Source of the DNA: Linyphia triangularis
Lineage: Eukaryota > Arthropoda > Arachnida > Araneae > Linyphiidae
NCBI GenBank assembly: GCA_963978545.1
Contig: OZ021729.1
Span: 81,260,670 to 81,324,669, forward strand
Length of the DNA stretch: 64,000 nt
Direction: 5' to 3'
Shown here: in pieces, positions 48,340 through 58,517 of the stretch
Position numbering within the stretch: the first letter of the stretch is position 1
How the letters are laid out: each line of letters opens with the position of its first letter
The notes under the pieces: model-generated
The model's database searches: none
Told to the model about the DNA's origin: nothing
Seen by the model: the letters and a program-made list of their open reading frames with translations, nothing else
Position numbers and translations under genes: made by a program

Positions 48340-48662
48340 ACTAAGGGGAACTGCAATCGCAATTTATTAGCAAAGAAAAAAGCTAAAATTTCGATTATCA
48401 AATTTTCTCTCCGACCGTCATTAATGGGTAAATAAAACAAAAATACGTGTGTTGTTAGCTCGTTAACACTACTTTAAACAGACTTCTATTAACACAGGGC
48501 TAGTTCAACAACATACCGTTATTCAAATGCCCTTCTACCAGAGTTTTAAAAAGAGAATACCTTACCAAAATTGATGGTTGCTCCGCTCCTCCTGACCAGC
48601 TCTTCCATCCACCACACACTCTTCACCAGGAGGTTGAAATGGAGACCTGTTGCCAGGGAGAC
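36181..48662 (-). CDS. GNPAT: GNPAT copy A, partial gene: C-terminal exons
   Basis: Four exons, 48662-48566, 40004 to about 39725, 38087-38008 and 36321-36181, encode the C-terminal half of GNPAT in the right order. The guide is the vertebrate protein: [41 protein letters not shown] and FLVGLFKPFVESY are all matched. These exons lie 5' of the GNPAT-B N-terminal exons on the same strand, so they cannot belong to that transcript in normal order. The exons expected just before 48662 (after PKESTT) were not found between 48.7 and 64 kb. Phases agree at every junction except 39725 to 38087, where an exon is missing or another donor is used. Introns are full of SINE, Helitron, mariner and BEL insertions. 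It may be a live tandem copy or a decaying one. Confidence 0.72.
36541..37110. mobile_element. Head-to-head mariner remnant
   Basis: Two inverted arms of about 190 bp at roughly 80% identity, both with CTTTTATTGCAGATAGATCA. On plus, the arm reads MDAPLKFCTKEE, a stop, RAVIRFLWMEGVSG. On minus, it continues GVPGAAIHQRFSAQYGNSVL, a stop, then THEEGAGRPSTATNDDNIER. This is the N-terminal helix-turn-helix part of a mariner transposase. The catalytic domain is absent. Confidence 0.8.
38008..38087 (-). CDS. GNPAT: GNPAT-A exon encoding EIFCRYKILRHLLQREFTFA
   Basis: This 80-nt exon has acceptor TTTTGTATTTCAG and donor GAAAAA|gtatgc. It starts with two bases of a split codon (Asp if the upstream base is G) and ends in phase 0. 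The peptide aligns with human [19 protein letters not shown], including the aromatic and Arg positions. It joins in phase to the next exon to give AAEK|DFLHAVE, compared with human TLKDFEEG. Confidence 0.75.
39531..39695 (-). mobile_element. tRNA-derived SINE, copy 4, next to a GNPAT-A exon
   Basis: Full-length family member in reverse orientation, flanked by CCTTGTTT(T/C)TAGG on both sides. The head GGCCGACCAAACGGTATACT lies about 30 bp from the exon ending near 39725, so this insertion could influence use of that donor. Confidence 0.9.
39725..40004 (-). CDS. GNPAT: GNPAT-A exon encoding LLHLHSNLIQM and MLAQHYANQALQLLVHV
   Basis: The acceptor is CACTCCTTCCAG. The first two bases join the upstream G to give Asp (INFD|SDN). 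The segments LLHLHSNLIQM and MLAQHYANQALQLLV match human [11 protein letters not shown] and MLQHITLLM..QLLNIFV. The 3' border is uncertain: AAG|gtattg at 39725 is the best donor by sequence but leaves phase 2, while TGTG|gtgtgc after 39771 leaves the phase 1 required by the next recognised exon. A SINE was inserted 17 bp past the first donor. Confidence 0.7.
40363..41729 (-). mobile_element. Helitron-like element B
   Basis: Reverse of element A: CTAGCTAAATACCCGTGC at the left and CAAGCTTG-type TTGTTTTATTATTAAAGA at the right, with A before and T after. It has the same GAGCTCGC-rich head and the ~125-bp array. A CAGGGTTCCCAC MITE follows 12 bp to the right. Confidence 0.75.
41742..42150. mobile_element. 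MITE, CAGGGTTCCCAC family, copy 4
   Basis: 409 bp, same ends, flanks TTATT / TTGTT. It lies immediately beside Helitron-like element B. Confidence 0.8.
42426..44136 (-). mobile_element. Helitron-like element C, interrupted by element D
   Basis: Left end CTGGCTGACTACCCGTGC (slightly degenerate), right end GTTTTATTATTATAGA|T. Its two parts, 42426-42752 and 43290-44136, read continuously once 42753-43289 is removed. The tandem array includes long A-tracts near 43690. Confidence 0.75.
42753..43289 (+). mobile_element. Helitron-like element D (537 bp) nested in element C
   Basis: TCTATAATAATAAAACAAGC to GGTATTCAGCTAG, opposite orientation to its host copy. It sits between A and T of CCCGTTA^ATACAATAAT-type sequence. 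Copies A and B show the unoccupied form, and no bases are duplicated or lost. Confidence 0.8.
44137..45472. other. No recognised gene; long T tracts
   Basis: AT-rich, with T tracts near 44903 and 44957 and a C tract near 45228. Presumed GNPAT-A intron. Confidence 0.4.
45473..46302. repeat. Tandem repeat, ~350-bp unit, 2.4 copies, abutting the BEL element
   Basis: The motif ACAGGGGCGCTTTTTTC recurs near 45505 and 45866, with a degenerate form (CAGGGGTGC) at 46204, giving periods of about 361 and 338 bp. Each unit also has CTCCCAAATTTACGAAATTT or a variant, and CAAGACACAACACGATGGT. The last unit is cut where BEL gag begins. Confidence 0.75.
46303..47669 (-). pseudogene. BEL/Pao gag remnant with zinc knuckles
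   Basis: Three blocks: a charged coiled-coil N-terminus ending LPKIEISWFNGKIELWHSFW (DUF1759-type BEL gag); NRYGREDLAISCHLNKLLKL through YPILVQLIPEEIVLDF; and a double zinc knuckle CYNCLVKFHTSKSC / CKKCNQKHNYLLC. A frameshift lies at the start (47650). About 37 bp of GATTACGA-type repeat interrupts the frame at 47080-47116. The second block reaches the third only through a further break. Confidence 0.82.
47740..47757 (-). promoter_or_regulatory. Retroelement primer-binding site candidate
   Basis: The 18 bases match the common BEL-type primer-binding site pattern TGGTGCCGAAAC and directly follow a TTTTTTCA LTR-like end. A partial second copy of the same motif (GGTGCCGACC near 47860) lies inside the LTR. 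Confidence 0.6.
48566..48662 (-). CDS. GNPAT: GNPAT-A exon encoding HFNLLVKSVWWMEEL
   Basis: Frame is set by an in-frame TAG that is also the end of the acceptor (GGAGGTAG|GTCTCC). The donor is AATTTTG|gtaagg in phase 1. The peptide GLHFNLLVKSVWWMEELVRR aligns with human [20 protein letters not shown]. A second acceptor 14 nt downstream (CAACAG|GTCTCC) would also keep this frame if the upstream exon ended in phase 1. The exon is much richer in GC than its surroundings. Confidence 0.75.
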
Positions 48663-49629
48663 CTACCTCCCCGAGTTCAAGGCAAGCCAAGGGGAAGGGA
48701 GAGAGGAAGGGGTTGCACTTGTGCATGCGCACTACGTGGTTCGCCAAGTCCACAGCGCATGCTCAGAATGATTCATCACGCAGTAGTCCCTATCAAGCAT
48801 CAAAATGGTTCTCTTTAAAATTAAAAAAATGTATATGAGAGGAAAAGTGTAAATTCCAAGATAAAAACAAAAGCACATATGCCGTTTCGGTTTTTATGTT
48901 ACAATAGCATTTGTTTTTCTATTATTTTAGACTTTTGTTTCTTTTCTATGTTGTTTTGTACAGCTTCTGGCGCCTATTGTCTACGATTATTGGAGGCTGA
49001 GAAGAAGTATTTATTTCTTTTATTGTGTAATCATTTCCTGTGTAGTTCTCAAAATTCTAAGAAAAATGTTTTGCTTTTTGAGTCATCAGATGTACTATAT
49101 TGAAATCTATGTTTAGAATTCAATTAAACATATCCAATACTGCCTTTGTATTTCATTTTGAATTTTTTTTTTTTTTTAATTATTTCCAAAACTTAGAAGA
49201 AATATAATTTACTCTTCTGTATTTTTGCATCTTCGTGTTTCTCTGCTCTAAACACTGTCTCTTGAATGCCGTGAGATTTAGTTCGATGATAAAAAATCGT
49301 TAAAAATATATTTTTTTAATATTTTTACTATTTTTTTTTCTTTTTAACAGGGTGCACTTTCAAAAATATATACCATGATTCTTTTTAAACTATTCTCAAA
49401 GAGTATAACTAAAAATGCATAACTATTAATTAAAATTTCTAAAAAAATAATGATTTTGATAAAAATCTAGTCTCTAATTTTGATCTTTTGATAAAAATTT
49501 TAATATTTCTGCGGGCGCCCATGTTTATTTTAAAGATTTCTTGTAACATTTTAGTAATATTTCTTGTCATGTAACTGACTATCATATTCAACTTATGTAT
49601 TTTTAAGATTCAAATTTTTTTTAATACTT

Positions 49630-50147
49630 ACAGTCAAACCCCGTTAACGCAAAATTGATGGAGGCTTCGAAATTTTTCTTGTTAACTGTCTAAAAACTTT
49701 TTCATCTAATTAAAGCAGAGTTAAACAACTAGATATATGTGCATCTAATATTGCTGTATTTTAAAATATATTCATTGCAAGGCTTATATTTAATACAATA
49801 GTTTGACGAGATATACATTAAAGACAAAAAAAAAATTACGAATAGCTTATTATTTAAAGAACTCTGTTATTGATTTTTGATTTTAAATTTTACCTCTTCT
49901 GAATTATTTAAAGCTCATGAACCATTGTCCTTCTGCATCAGAAAAAAATTGAAGGTTTCATAAAAAAAAAGTGCTTTAAAGATCAATTTTTCCCCCGTCT
50001 TAAGTGGAATTTCATTACGTGAAATTTCGTGTTGAATGAACAATTTAACATTAAGTTTAAGCTTCATCGTGTGGAGGACTGCTTTTACTTTGCATTAAAC
50101 GTGATTTCGTGTTAAGCGATTTCACGTTAACGGGGGTTTTGACTGTA
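49630..50147. mobile_element. MITE with CAGTCAAACCCCGTTAACGC ends
   Basis: ACAGTCAAACCCCGTTAACG at the left and ACGTTAACGGGGGTTTTGACT at the right (one extra G), with TA on both flanks. Pogo- or Tc1-like by its ends. A shorter relative lies at 8683. Confidence 0.75.
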
Positions 50148-50260
50148 TTTTAAGCGATCATACTTTATGCAATGTGAAAGGTAACCAGAAGATAGAGATG
50201 TATCCATTCCGAATATATTTTTCTCTAGAAATTATAGGTTTCTCTATAATACATATATAT

Positions 50261-51150
50261 TGTTACGAATTTTTGTATATTTGTAAATATTTCGTAGTGC
50301 AAATTTTGTAAATAGTAAAATTTATGTACATTTCGCATAAGGCAGTGCAATAGTTCGTCTGAGCTTGGCTTTCCTTCAAGATGGGTATTGATGCTTGATA
50401 ACGAGTTTTACAGAGGTAACTCTGGGAAGCGAGTTTTAAGGAGCAGGGCATTTAACATTATGGTAATGGAAATCTCGCCAAATTGGCGAGATAGAGCCAA
50501 TTTGGCGATGGTTTTGCCGACTAATTTTTGTCGCCAAGTTTGGCGACATTTGTCGATTTCTCGCCAAATTTGGCGACAAAAATTAGTCGGCAAAACCGTC
50601 GCCAAATTGGCTCTATCTCGCCAATTTGGCGAGATTTCCATTACCATAATGTTAAATGCAAAACGAAATCGACAAATGTCGCCAAACTTGACGACCATTT
50701 GGCGACATTTTCGGTCCCCATGTACATGTATAGTACTTTTCGACTACGATCTGGAAAGTTCTCCAAATATCTATACCTCTAGAAATTTCAAGAATGTTCG
50801 CCTAACCTATACATAAGCCCGGCCATGAGATGAGTTAGTTGATTTTGAGTCACTGAATTAGTTGACTGAGTAGTTGACTGGAATTACTGAGTTGAGATAC
50901 TGAGTCTCAGTGAGCATTCAGAGTAGTTCTAAAGAGAACTGTATTGCATAGTCTTTTGTGGCGATTTAGCAGTTGTGTGTCAAGTTTAACTGCTGTTTAC
51001 GCTCTAATGTTGTGAAAAGAGCTGTATTGAGTCTACTAGAACGAGAAGTTCTGGAGTTGTAAAGGAATCTGTGAAGAGTTATATTGGAATAAATTTCTAC
51101 AAGTTTTGATCTGCTCTGGCTTCAAATCTTTCGAACCCGTCCACGCAACA
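50261..51150 (+). mobile_element. Solo LTR, copy 1 (890 bp) with internal palindrome
   Basis: Begins TGTTACGAATTTTTG and ends CCACGCAACA, flanked on both sides by ATAT. Three further copies define the family: 53992-54691, 56395-57112 and 58021-58886. All have a promoter-like CTATA(T/C)ATAAGCCC and an AATAAATTTCT polyadenylation signal near the 3' end, as expected for U3-R-U5. No internal retroelement sequence lies next to any copy. This copy carries a 212-nt inverted repeat that the others lack. Confidence 0.85.
50448..50659. repeat. Near-perfect 212-nt palindrome in U3 of solo LTR 1
   Basis: The two arms, about 99 nt each, pair around a ~14-nt centre with two mismatches that I can see. Each arm begins or ends with GCATTTAACATTATGGTAAT and contains smaller palindromes such as CTCGCCAAATTGGCGAG. 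Translating either strand of the two arms gives nearly the same peptide, which explains mirror-image ORFs here. Confidence 0.9.
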
Positions 51151-51596
51151 ATATTTTTACGGCTTCAATCATTCATATGCTCAGAGGGAAAACCTTTTAA
51201 AATTCCCTTTCAATTCAGTCGTCTAAACTTTTACGATTCAGCATGTGTGAATGATAAAAACTTAATTTGCAAACATTTTTAACACAAAATATGATGAAAG
51301 GATATTTAAAAGTTTCTAAAAAACTGAAGTTACAATCAAATAGAAACTTAAAATAGATGATTCTTTAAAATATTTATAAAAATAGAAAGAACATTTCAGT
51401 GAAGTGAAATATATAACAGAACATGGTTCGTACACTTAAAGATGAAAAATATTCGAGGACTTTTCAAGGATGCGATATCAACACAAATATACATTAAAAA
51501 TTCATTAAAAACGCAATTTTTTTTAGGTTGTAATAGAAGAAAATTTTAAGGTTACAATAGAAAAGAAAAAAAAAAAATCCGAATATATCAGAAGCA

Positions 51597-51766
51597 GTGC
51601 AGTAACCCCTAGTTAAATCGCGCATTCGGATAAATCGCGCTTTTGCTTTATCTCCAATTTTTTTCTGATTTCCCATTTTTACGTTTTACCATTTCGCCCC
51701 ATAATACATCGCGCGTTTTGCTTGTTTTCCGACAAGAGCGATACATCGAGTGACTACTGTACTATG
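51597..51766. mobile_element. Probable small MITE
   Basis: Left GCAGTAACCCCTAGTTAAAT and right ATCGAGTGACTACTGTA are imperfectly inverted, and AATCGCGC motifs lie between. Limits are approximate. Confidence 0.4.
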
Positions 51767-51807
51767 TCGCTTAAAAACACAAGTCGGTAGCACTCACTTG
51801 GTTATCT

Positions 51808-52195
51808 CAGGGTTCCCACTCAAATCACAGAATTAAAATCAATGACTTTGAAGGACCTAATTAACGTTTTTAAGGACCTTTGAAAATTTGTTTTCAGGCT
51901 TCATGTCTATATATAAATTTTTAATAAAGTATATTTTACCAAAAAAGTTACAAGTTAGTGCATGTGTAATACAAATATGTCAGAGATTTCCGATATGGTG
52001 TGGATAAGTGGCTGTCACGTGGGGATATCAAGTCTAAATTGAATTTTTATAAATTTTGCAGTTGGGCACACAACATCCACAAAATTTAAGGACTTTTAAG
52101 GACCTCTAAGCATTTTCAAGGACTTTCAAGGCCTTGAAAACAAGTTCAAAAATATTAAGCACTTTTAATGACTTTCAATGACCATGGGAACCCTG
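51808..52195. mobile_element. MITE, CAGGGTTCCCAC family, copy 5
   Basis: 388 bp, perfect 5-bp flanks TATCT / TATCT. The interior matches copies 3 and 4. Confidence 0.82.
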
Positions 52196-52648
52196 TATCT
52201 ATTACATCAGTTTCGGAAGTGAATATCCATTACCCCCCCCCCTCCCTCTTTTTTTTTTCTTTTCTTCTTTTTCATTGTATTGAAACTTTCGTCAAATAAC
52301 AGTACTAAATTCTCAGTGGTTATACTGTCTTCTAATACACTCTGAAGATAATGCTTGATTTCAAATACAGCATTTTTTTTTTTTTTTTTTTTTTCACCAC
52401 ATGAAATGCGATATCGGAGAACAGAAATCGTCCTAACAATACTTATCGAACTTCTTATAGACAGGGGTGCCGATCCCCCCCAAGGTCCATGACTCACTTC
52501 CCCCCCCCCCCCCGTCCATTTAAAATTTGCTGTTTTTAATATTCCTAAATTTTTGGTACTAAAAGATGTTATGATTATATTACGTTGGTTATCAATTGAA
52601 AACTAATGATAAGATGAGGACTTTATTATGTACGTTGTTTATTAGGAA

Positions 52649-53839
52649 CTAGCTGAATACCCATGCTTCACTACGAAATTTTAACATGTGCAATATTTTA
52701 TCTAGCTGTGAGGCCTCGCGTTGCGGAAATCCGTCATTGGTGTATAGGTCTCAGTTTTTGACGCTTCACTCTCAGGAATGTTCTACGCAAAATCGAGCGT
52801 TCGCTGAAAGGTTCATTTGTTGCGTTAGCATACGCTCGCTTCACTCACTAAAATCTAATTGCTACGTAAAGCCTTAATATTAGAAGCCTCTTCTCTGTTG
52901 AGACTGTAGAAATCGTTTTGTAAAATATATATTAATTAATTAAAAAAAAATTAGCTACGAAAACAAATAAAATTTTAAAATTCTGTTTTTCAAAAGTCCA
53001 ATTAAAAGGCAACAACTACTTGTGTTGAAAATTTCGGAGATGTAGCATTAGAAGAAATCGTTTTAAAAAATGCATATGAATTAATTAAAAAAATTAATTA
53101 AAAAAGAACTAAATAAAAATTTAAAATTCGGTTTTTCAAAATTCCAATTAGAAGGCCAAAACTATTTATGTGGAAAATTTCAGAGTTCTAGCCCCATTAG
53201 AAATCGTTTTGTAAAATATTTATTAATTAATAAAAAAAAATTAAAAAAATAGCTAAATAAAAATTTAACATTCTTTTATTCAAAAGTCCAATTAGAAGGC
53301 TAAAACTACTTATGTTGAAAATTTCAGAGCTGTAGCCCTATTAGAAATCGTTTTATAAAATATTTATTAAATAATTAAAAAAATTAAATAAAACAAAAAA
53401 TTAAATAAAAATTTAAAATTCTGTTTTTTAAAAGATCAATTAGAAGGCCAAAACTACTTATGTTGAAAATTTCAGAATTGCAGCCCTATTAGAGGTCGTT
53501 TTGTAAAAAAAATTTGTTAATTAAGAAAATTAAAAAAGAACTAATTAAAATTTTAACATTCTGTTTTTCAAAAGTCCAATTAGAAGGCTAAAACTACATA
53601 CGTTGAAAATTTCAGAGCTGTATTTCTGTTTGAAGTCACTTTGTAAAAAATAAATTAATTAAAAAAATAAAATAAAAAAGAACTAATTAAAATTTTAACA
53701 TTCTGTTTGTGATGTATACAATTAGAAGGCCAAAACTACTTATGCTGAAAATTCCAGAGCTCTACTCCAATTTTAAGTAGGTTTCTATTGATCCACAGGG
53801 AGCCCCAGACAGACACCCAGCTTGTTTTATTATTATAGA
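52649..53839 (-). mobile_element. Helitron-like element E
   Basis: CTAGCTGAATACCCATGC at the left and TTGTTTTATTATTATAGA at the right, flanked by A and T. About six ~125-bp units fill the interior; the head region matches A-C. Confidence 0.75.
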
Positions 53840-53991
53840 TTTTTTCGACAAAATTTTTAAAGTCGAAAAAGACACTATATTAATTTCTGAAACAAAGGCT
53901 TACAAATTAAAACAACATCTGCCCTGCATTAAACTGGCTTGTTTGCGGTACAAAATTTCAATAAATATAGAAAATATAAATTTTAACATAT

Positions 53992-54691
53992 TGTTGCGTG
54001 GACGGGTTCGAAAGATTTGAAGCCAAAGCAGATCAAAACTTACAGAAATTTATTCCGTTATAGCTCTTCGCAGATTCTCTTACAACTCCAGAACTTCTCG
54101 TTCTAGTCGACTCAATACAGCTTTTTTCACAACAATAGAGCACAAAACAGCAGTTAAAAACTTGACAACACAACTGCTCAAATCACTGTAAAAGAAAATG
54201 CAATACAGTTCACTTTCGGAACTCTCTGAGAGACAGCTCCACTCAGTCAGTAACTCCACTGACTAACTAACTCAGTAATTTCAGTCAACTCACTCAACTA
54301 ACTCGGGCTTATATAGGGGAGGCGGCGAACCTTCTTGAAACTTCTATAGGTAGAGATTTGCAGAACTTTCCAGATCGTAGTCGAAAAGTCCTATACATGT
54401 ACATGGGGGCCGAAAATGTCGCCAAATGATCGCCAAGTTTGGCGACAAAAATTAGTCGCCAAAACCGTCACCAACTTGGCTCTATCTCGCCAATTTGGCG
54501 AGATATCCATTATCATAATGTTAAATGCCCTGATCCTTGTAAAACTCGTTTCCCAGCGTTATCTCTGTAAAACTCGTTATCAAGCATTAAGACCCATATT
54601 GCATTGAGGCCAACTTAAGACGAACTATTGCACTGCCTTTTTACAAAATTAACACTACGAAATATTTACAAATATACAAAAATTCGTAACA
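53992..54691 (-). mobile_element. Solo LTR, copy 2 (700 bp)
   Basis: Reverse orientation: TGTTGCGTGGACGGG at the left and AATTCGTAACA at the right, flanked by ATAT/ATAT. The TATA-like box lies near 54310 and the AATAAA signal near 54045 (minus strand). It has one arm of the TTGGCGACAAAAATTAGTCG block. Confidence 0.85.
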
Positions 54692-55373
54692 ATATAATGT
54701 CCAAAAAATTGATTTAAAACGATGTATTGCATGTTATTGCAAAAAGAAATAAACATGTGGATTAGTGCTTTTTTGTTCTTTTTATACTCCCTATTTTATT
54801 TTCCATCAAATATATTTTAAAGTAGTATTCATTACTTTATTAATTTTTTCCATAGAAATGAAAATCAAAAATAGTATTTGACTTTTATGTATAAAACAAA
54901 GTTCTGAAAGTTGTATACGAAATACACATATATGATAAAGAATTTTCGCTTATAGTACGATAATGACAATTTACTCACTCTACGTTTGTTCAATATAATT
55001 TTTTTAAGTTTGTACGGACCATATTTCTGGATTTGAAATAGATAAAATGTACATATTTTTGTGAGCATTGCACTATGAAATTCTATAACTCTGTGTAAAT
55101 TCTAAATGATTTTAACAATATATATTTTCTTAATAAAATGCATAAAACCTAGACGATCTTGGGTAAAATTCTCTACAAAAAAGGATCCATGTGTCTTTTT
55201 ATTTGGATTTTAAACTTTAAAATTAATAAGTAACTGTTATTTAATATTTCATTATAAAATCTAATCAACATTTACAAAAAACTAAATTTGGAAAAAAAAA
55301 ACAAAAAAAAAAAAACATACACGTAGTCTTATACCCGACTGAAAGTAATCCAAAAGGGGTTCATACTCTTAAC

Positions 55374-56247
55374 CAGCGTCAGCCACTAGGCGGCCCGCGA
55401 CAACTTTTTCTGCGGCCCACCGGCAGTAGAGAGGAGCAAAAATCAAATTTTGCGGAAATAATTTTAATTTCTCTACAATAGTTTTGTGTTTACTACCAAA
55501 AACAGCGTTTTTCATTAAGTGGCCTCCGTCAGTAAGTCTGAAAAATCCTTTTTTTTTTTACTGAGACTGCCAACGAAAAGTTTGAATTATTACCAATGAC
55601 GCATTCCCTTCGCATTGCTTAGTTTTGTATTTACGATACCTTACCCCCTCGATTCATGAAAGGCACAATTTTATTTTTGCTTTTTTGAATGTGATGGGAG
55701 GAGTTGGGTGTTTTAATGAATACTGGCTCTTTTTGTTTTGACGTGAAAAGAAGTATCGCGATCTCTATGACTCCAGTACAATACTGGCGTCGAAGACTGG
55801 TTTTAAACGCTAAGTAGGTAGTGAAAAGCGGACCGGCCGTTATCGTCTCGCAATTAACATCGACTAAAATGGAAGATTTAAGAGACATGGTTTAAATATC
55901 TTTATTGATTATGAGTTTATGTGAAGTCACATGGTAATATTGTCACAGAAGATTAACTTCTTTTATCACTTCGATTTAAGATGTAAAGAAAATTATTATT
56001 TTTAATTATTTGAAATAAGAATCAAATATCAATTTTTATTTTATTAATATGAAAGAGTTAAATTATTGTTTCAGTTTTCAAAATGGTTTTTTATATTGTT
56101 GATTCTTTAGTAATTATCACATTTCTAACATTGAAAGTATGTAGTAAAGCATTATATTTATTAGCGTGTTCGGTATAAATCTGCGGCCCGCGGAAAGTTC
56201 CAACATAAGTTATGCGGCCCGTCTCTAAAAGTTAGTGGCGACCGCTG
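55374..56247. mobile_element. Non-autonomous hAT-like element
   Basis: Ends CAGCGTCAGCCACTAGGCGG and GTTAGTGGCGACCGCTG with subterminal GCGGCCCGC on both sides. Eight-base flanks CTCTTAAC / CTCTAAAC match at 7 of 8, the length expected for hAT. An 85-codon frame on minus (55888-55631) is not recognised. Confidence 0.78.
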
Positions 56248-56394
56248 CTCTAAACGAATTTCTTAAAAGAGAAAGTATTATATACTAGTGGGGTAGCACG
56301 AACAAACAAGACAGCAAGAGATTTTTTATTGAAACCTTTAATTTACCAAAATAATTTTCTGTTCAAATAATGACCAATTTAAAATCCATTATAT

Positions 56395-57112
56395 TGTTGC
56401 GTTGGTAGGGTTCGAAAGATTTGAAGCCAAAGTTTGTCAAAACTTGCAGATATTTATTCCAATATCACTCTTCACAGATTCCTTTACAACTCCAGAACTT
56501 CTCGTTCTAGTAGACACAATACAGCTCTTTTCACAACAATAGAGCACAAAACAGCAGTTAAAAACTTGACAACACAACTGCAAAAGACAATGCAATACAG
56601 TTCGCTTTCGGAACTGTCTGAATGCTCACTGAGACTCAGTATCTCAATACAGTAATTCCAGTCAACTCACTGACTCAACTCAGTCAACTAACTAACTCCC
56701 CGCTCACTTGGCCGGTCTTATATAGGGGAGGCGAACATTCTTGAAACTTCTAGAGGTAGATATTTGGAGAACTTTCCAGATCATAGTCGAAAAGTCCTAT
56801 ACATGTACATGGGGAACGAAAATGTCGCCAAATTTGGCGACAAAAATTAGTCGTCAAAACCGTCGCCAACTTGGCTCTATCTCGCCAGTTTGGCGAGATT
56901 GCCATTACCATAATGTTAAATACCCTGCTTCTTGTAAAACTCGCTTCCCAGCGTTATCTCTGTAAAACTCGTTATCAAGAATTAAAACACACATTGCGGG
57001 GAAGCAAACTAAAGACGAACTATTGCACTGCCTTATGCAAAATGTACATAAATTTTCCTATTTACAAAATTAATACTACGAAATATTTACAAATATACAA
57101 AAATTCGTAACA
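56395..57112 (-). mobile_element. Solo LTR, copy 3 (718 bp)
   Basis: Same family and orientation as copy 2, flanked by ATAT/ATAT. It retains CTTATATAGGGG on the plus strand, which is the inverse of the TATA-like box, and the TCGCCAA/TTGGCGA motifs. Confidence 0.85.
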
Positions 57113-58020
57113 ATATATAATAAGCATAAAGTTTCTTATATCTAGTGAAATTTGCCGCTTTTTTCCAATTTTTAATTATTTTTTTTAATAGATAAGGAGC
57201 TAGAAGGGGGTAGGGTGTGCGATGCACGCGTACAATCTTTATATCTCTTCGGCGGGCACCCGTGCTTATTATTTTTACTGATTGAGTTGAAAAAGCAATG
57301 CTGCTTTGAATATATTTTGTCGAATTCAAATAAGTCATGTTTTAGTTTGGCTTTTCAATAAGTGGCAAGCCTATATAAATGTAAAATTTGGTCATCTTAA
57401 AGCAACTTAAAGAAGCCATCATAAAATTCAACGTTCTTATCCTAACATATTGAAAGTTCCAGTACCAGCCAATTTTTTTTATCGGAATCGATTGCTTGTT
57501 TGCCTTTTTAATATTGTTATAAAAAACGAAATTTCTTTACTCATTCATTTCTTAGTAAGGCTAGAGGTTCACAATCAAGATCCTTTCAATTGGTGTCATA
57601 AAAAATTACAAGCGAAAGAGAATGAACTGAAGTGCCAGAATACAATTTTTGTTTTTCAAAAAAGTTTGTTACAAGAGTTTCGGTTCGCATTTCACGAAGA
57701 ACCATTCAAATATGACATCTGGAAATCATCTACTACAAATAAACATCATTGGTTTAAGCTTTGGATGACTGATAATTAGCCACAAAACTCGTATCAGTTC
57801 ACGATCCTCCTCCGCTTCACCCCTGGTTACCGCTAAAATTTTAATTGCGTCAAGATTCAAAAGTAGTTGGCAACGATTTAAAATTTCATCCTCCTCCCTT
57901 CCGACGTTAATGGAATCGTGTAATTAGGAGGACCTATAAGTAATCGACCTTACTAAAAAAAAATTATTATCGGATCCTATCCTTCTCTCCTTCCAAGGAA
58001 GCTCAGCCGAGATTTGATAC
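57113..58020. other. Unrecognised 109-codon frame between solo LTRs 3 and 4
   Basis: An open frame at 57450-57779 (+) includes IVIKNEISLLIHFLVRLEV and HNQDPFNWCHKKLQ. It has no motif that I know. It could be chance or a fragment of a mobile element. Confidence 0.3.
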
Positions 58021-58505
58021 TATTACGAATTTTTGTATATTTGTAAATATGTCGTAGTGTTAATTTTGTGTAAATATTTGTAAAAATTTGTAATATATTT
58101 AATAATTTATAATAATTTGTTATAATTTGTGTAAATATTTATGTACATTTCGCATAAGGCAGTGCAATAGTTCGCCTTTACTTTGCTTCCCCACAATGTG
58201 TGTCTTAATGCTTGATAACGAGTTTTACAGAGATAACGCTGGGAAGCGAGTTTTACAAGGAGCAGGGCATTTAACATTATGGTAATAGCAATTTCGCCAA
58301 ATTGGCGAGATAGAGCCAAGTTGGCGACGGTTTGGGCGACTAATTTTTGTCGCCCAAATTTGGCGAGAAATTGCCAAATGTCGCCAAGCTTGGCGACCAT
58401 TTGGCGACATTTTCGGTCCCCACGTACATGTATAGGACTTTTCGACTACGATCTGGAAAGTTCTCCAAATATCTACCTCTAGAAGTTTCAAGAAGGTTCG
58501 CCTCC

Positions 58506-58517
58506 CCTATATAAGCC
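58506..58517 (+). promoter_or_regulatory. LTR core promoter TATA box
   Basis: CCTATATAAGCC sits about 485 bp into solo LTR 4 and is kept at the same place in the other copies (with one change in copy 1). It precedes a GAGT/GACT-rich stretch that would be the start of R. Confidence 0.6.

Larger units (their letters stand above)
46303..48512 (-). mobile_element. 5' part of a BEL/Pao LTR retrotransposon (LTR, primer-binding site, gag)
   Basis: On the minus strand there is a candidate 5' LTR (about 48512-47757), a primer-binding site starting TGGTGCCGAAACTCGGGA (about 47757-47740), a leader, then gag. The candidate LTR begins TGTTGAACTAGC, ends TTTTTTCA and has AATAAA near 47930. The element stops at 46303, where it meets a satellite array, so pol and the 3' LTR are missing. 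The LTR start is my estimate. Confidence 0.65.

Noticed and set aside
50388..50816. A 142-codon plus-strand frame and its 96-codon minus-strand twin
   Set aside because: Both are readings of the LTR palindrome; the two peptides are alike because the DNA is self-complementary.
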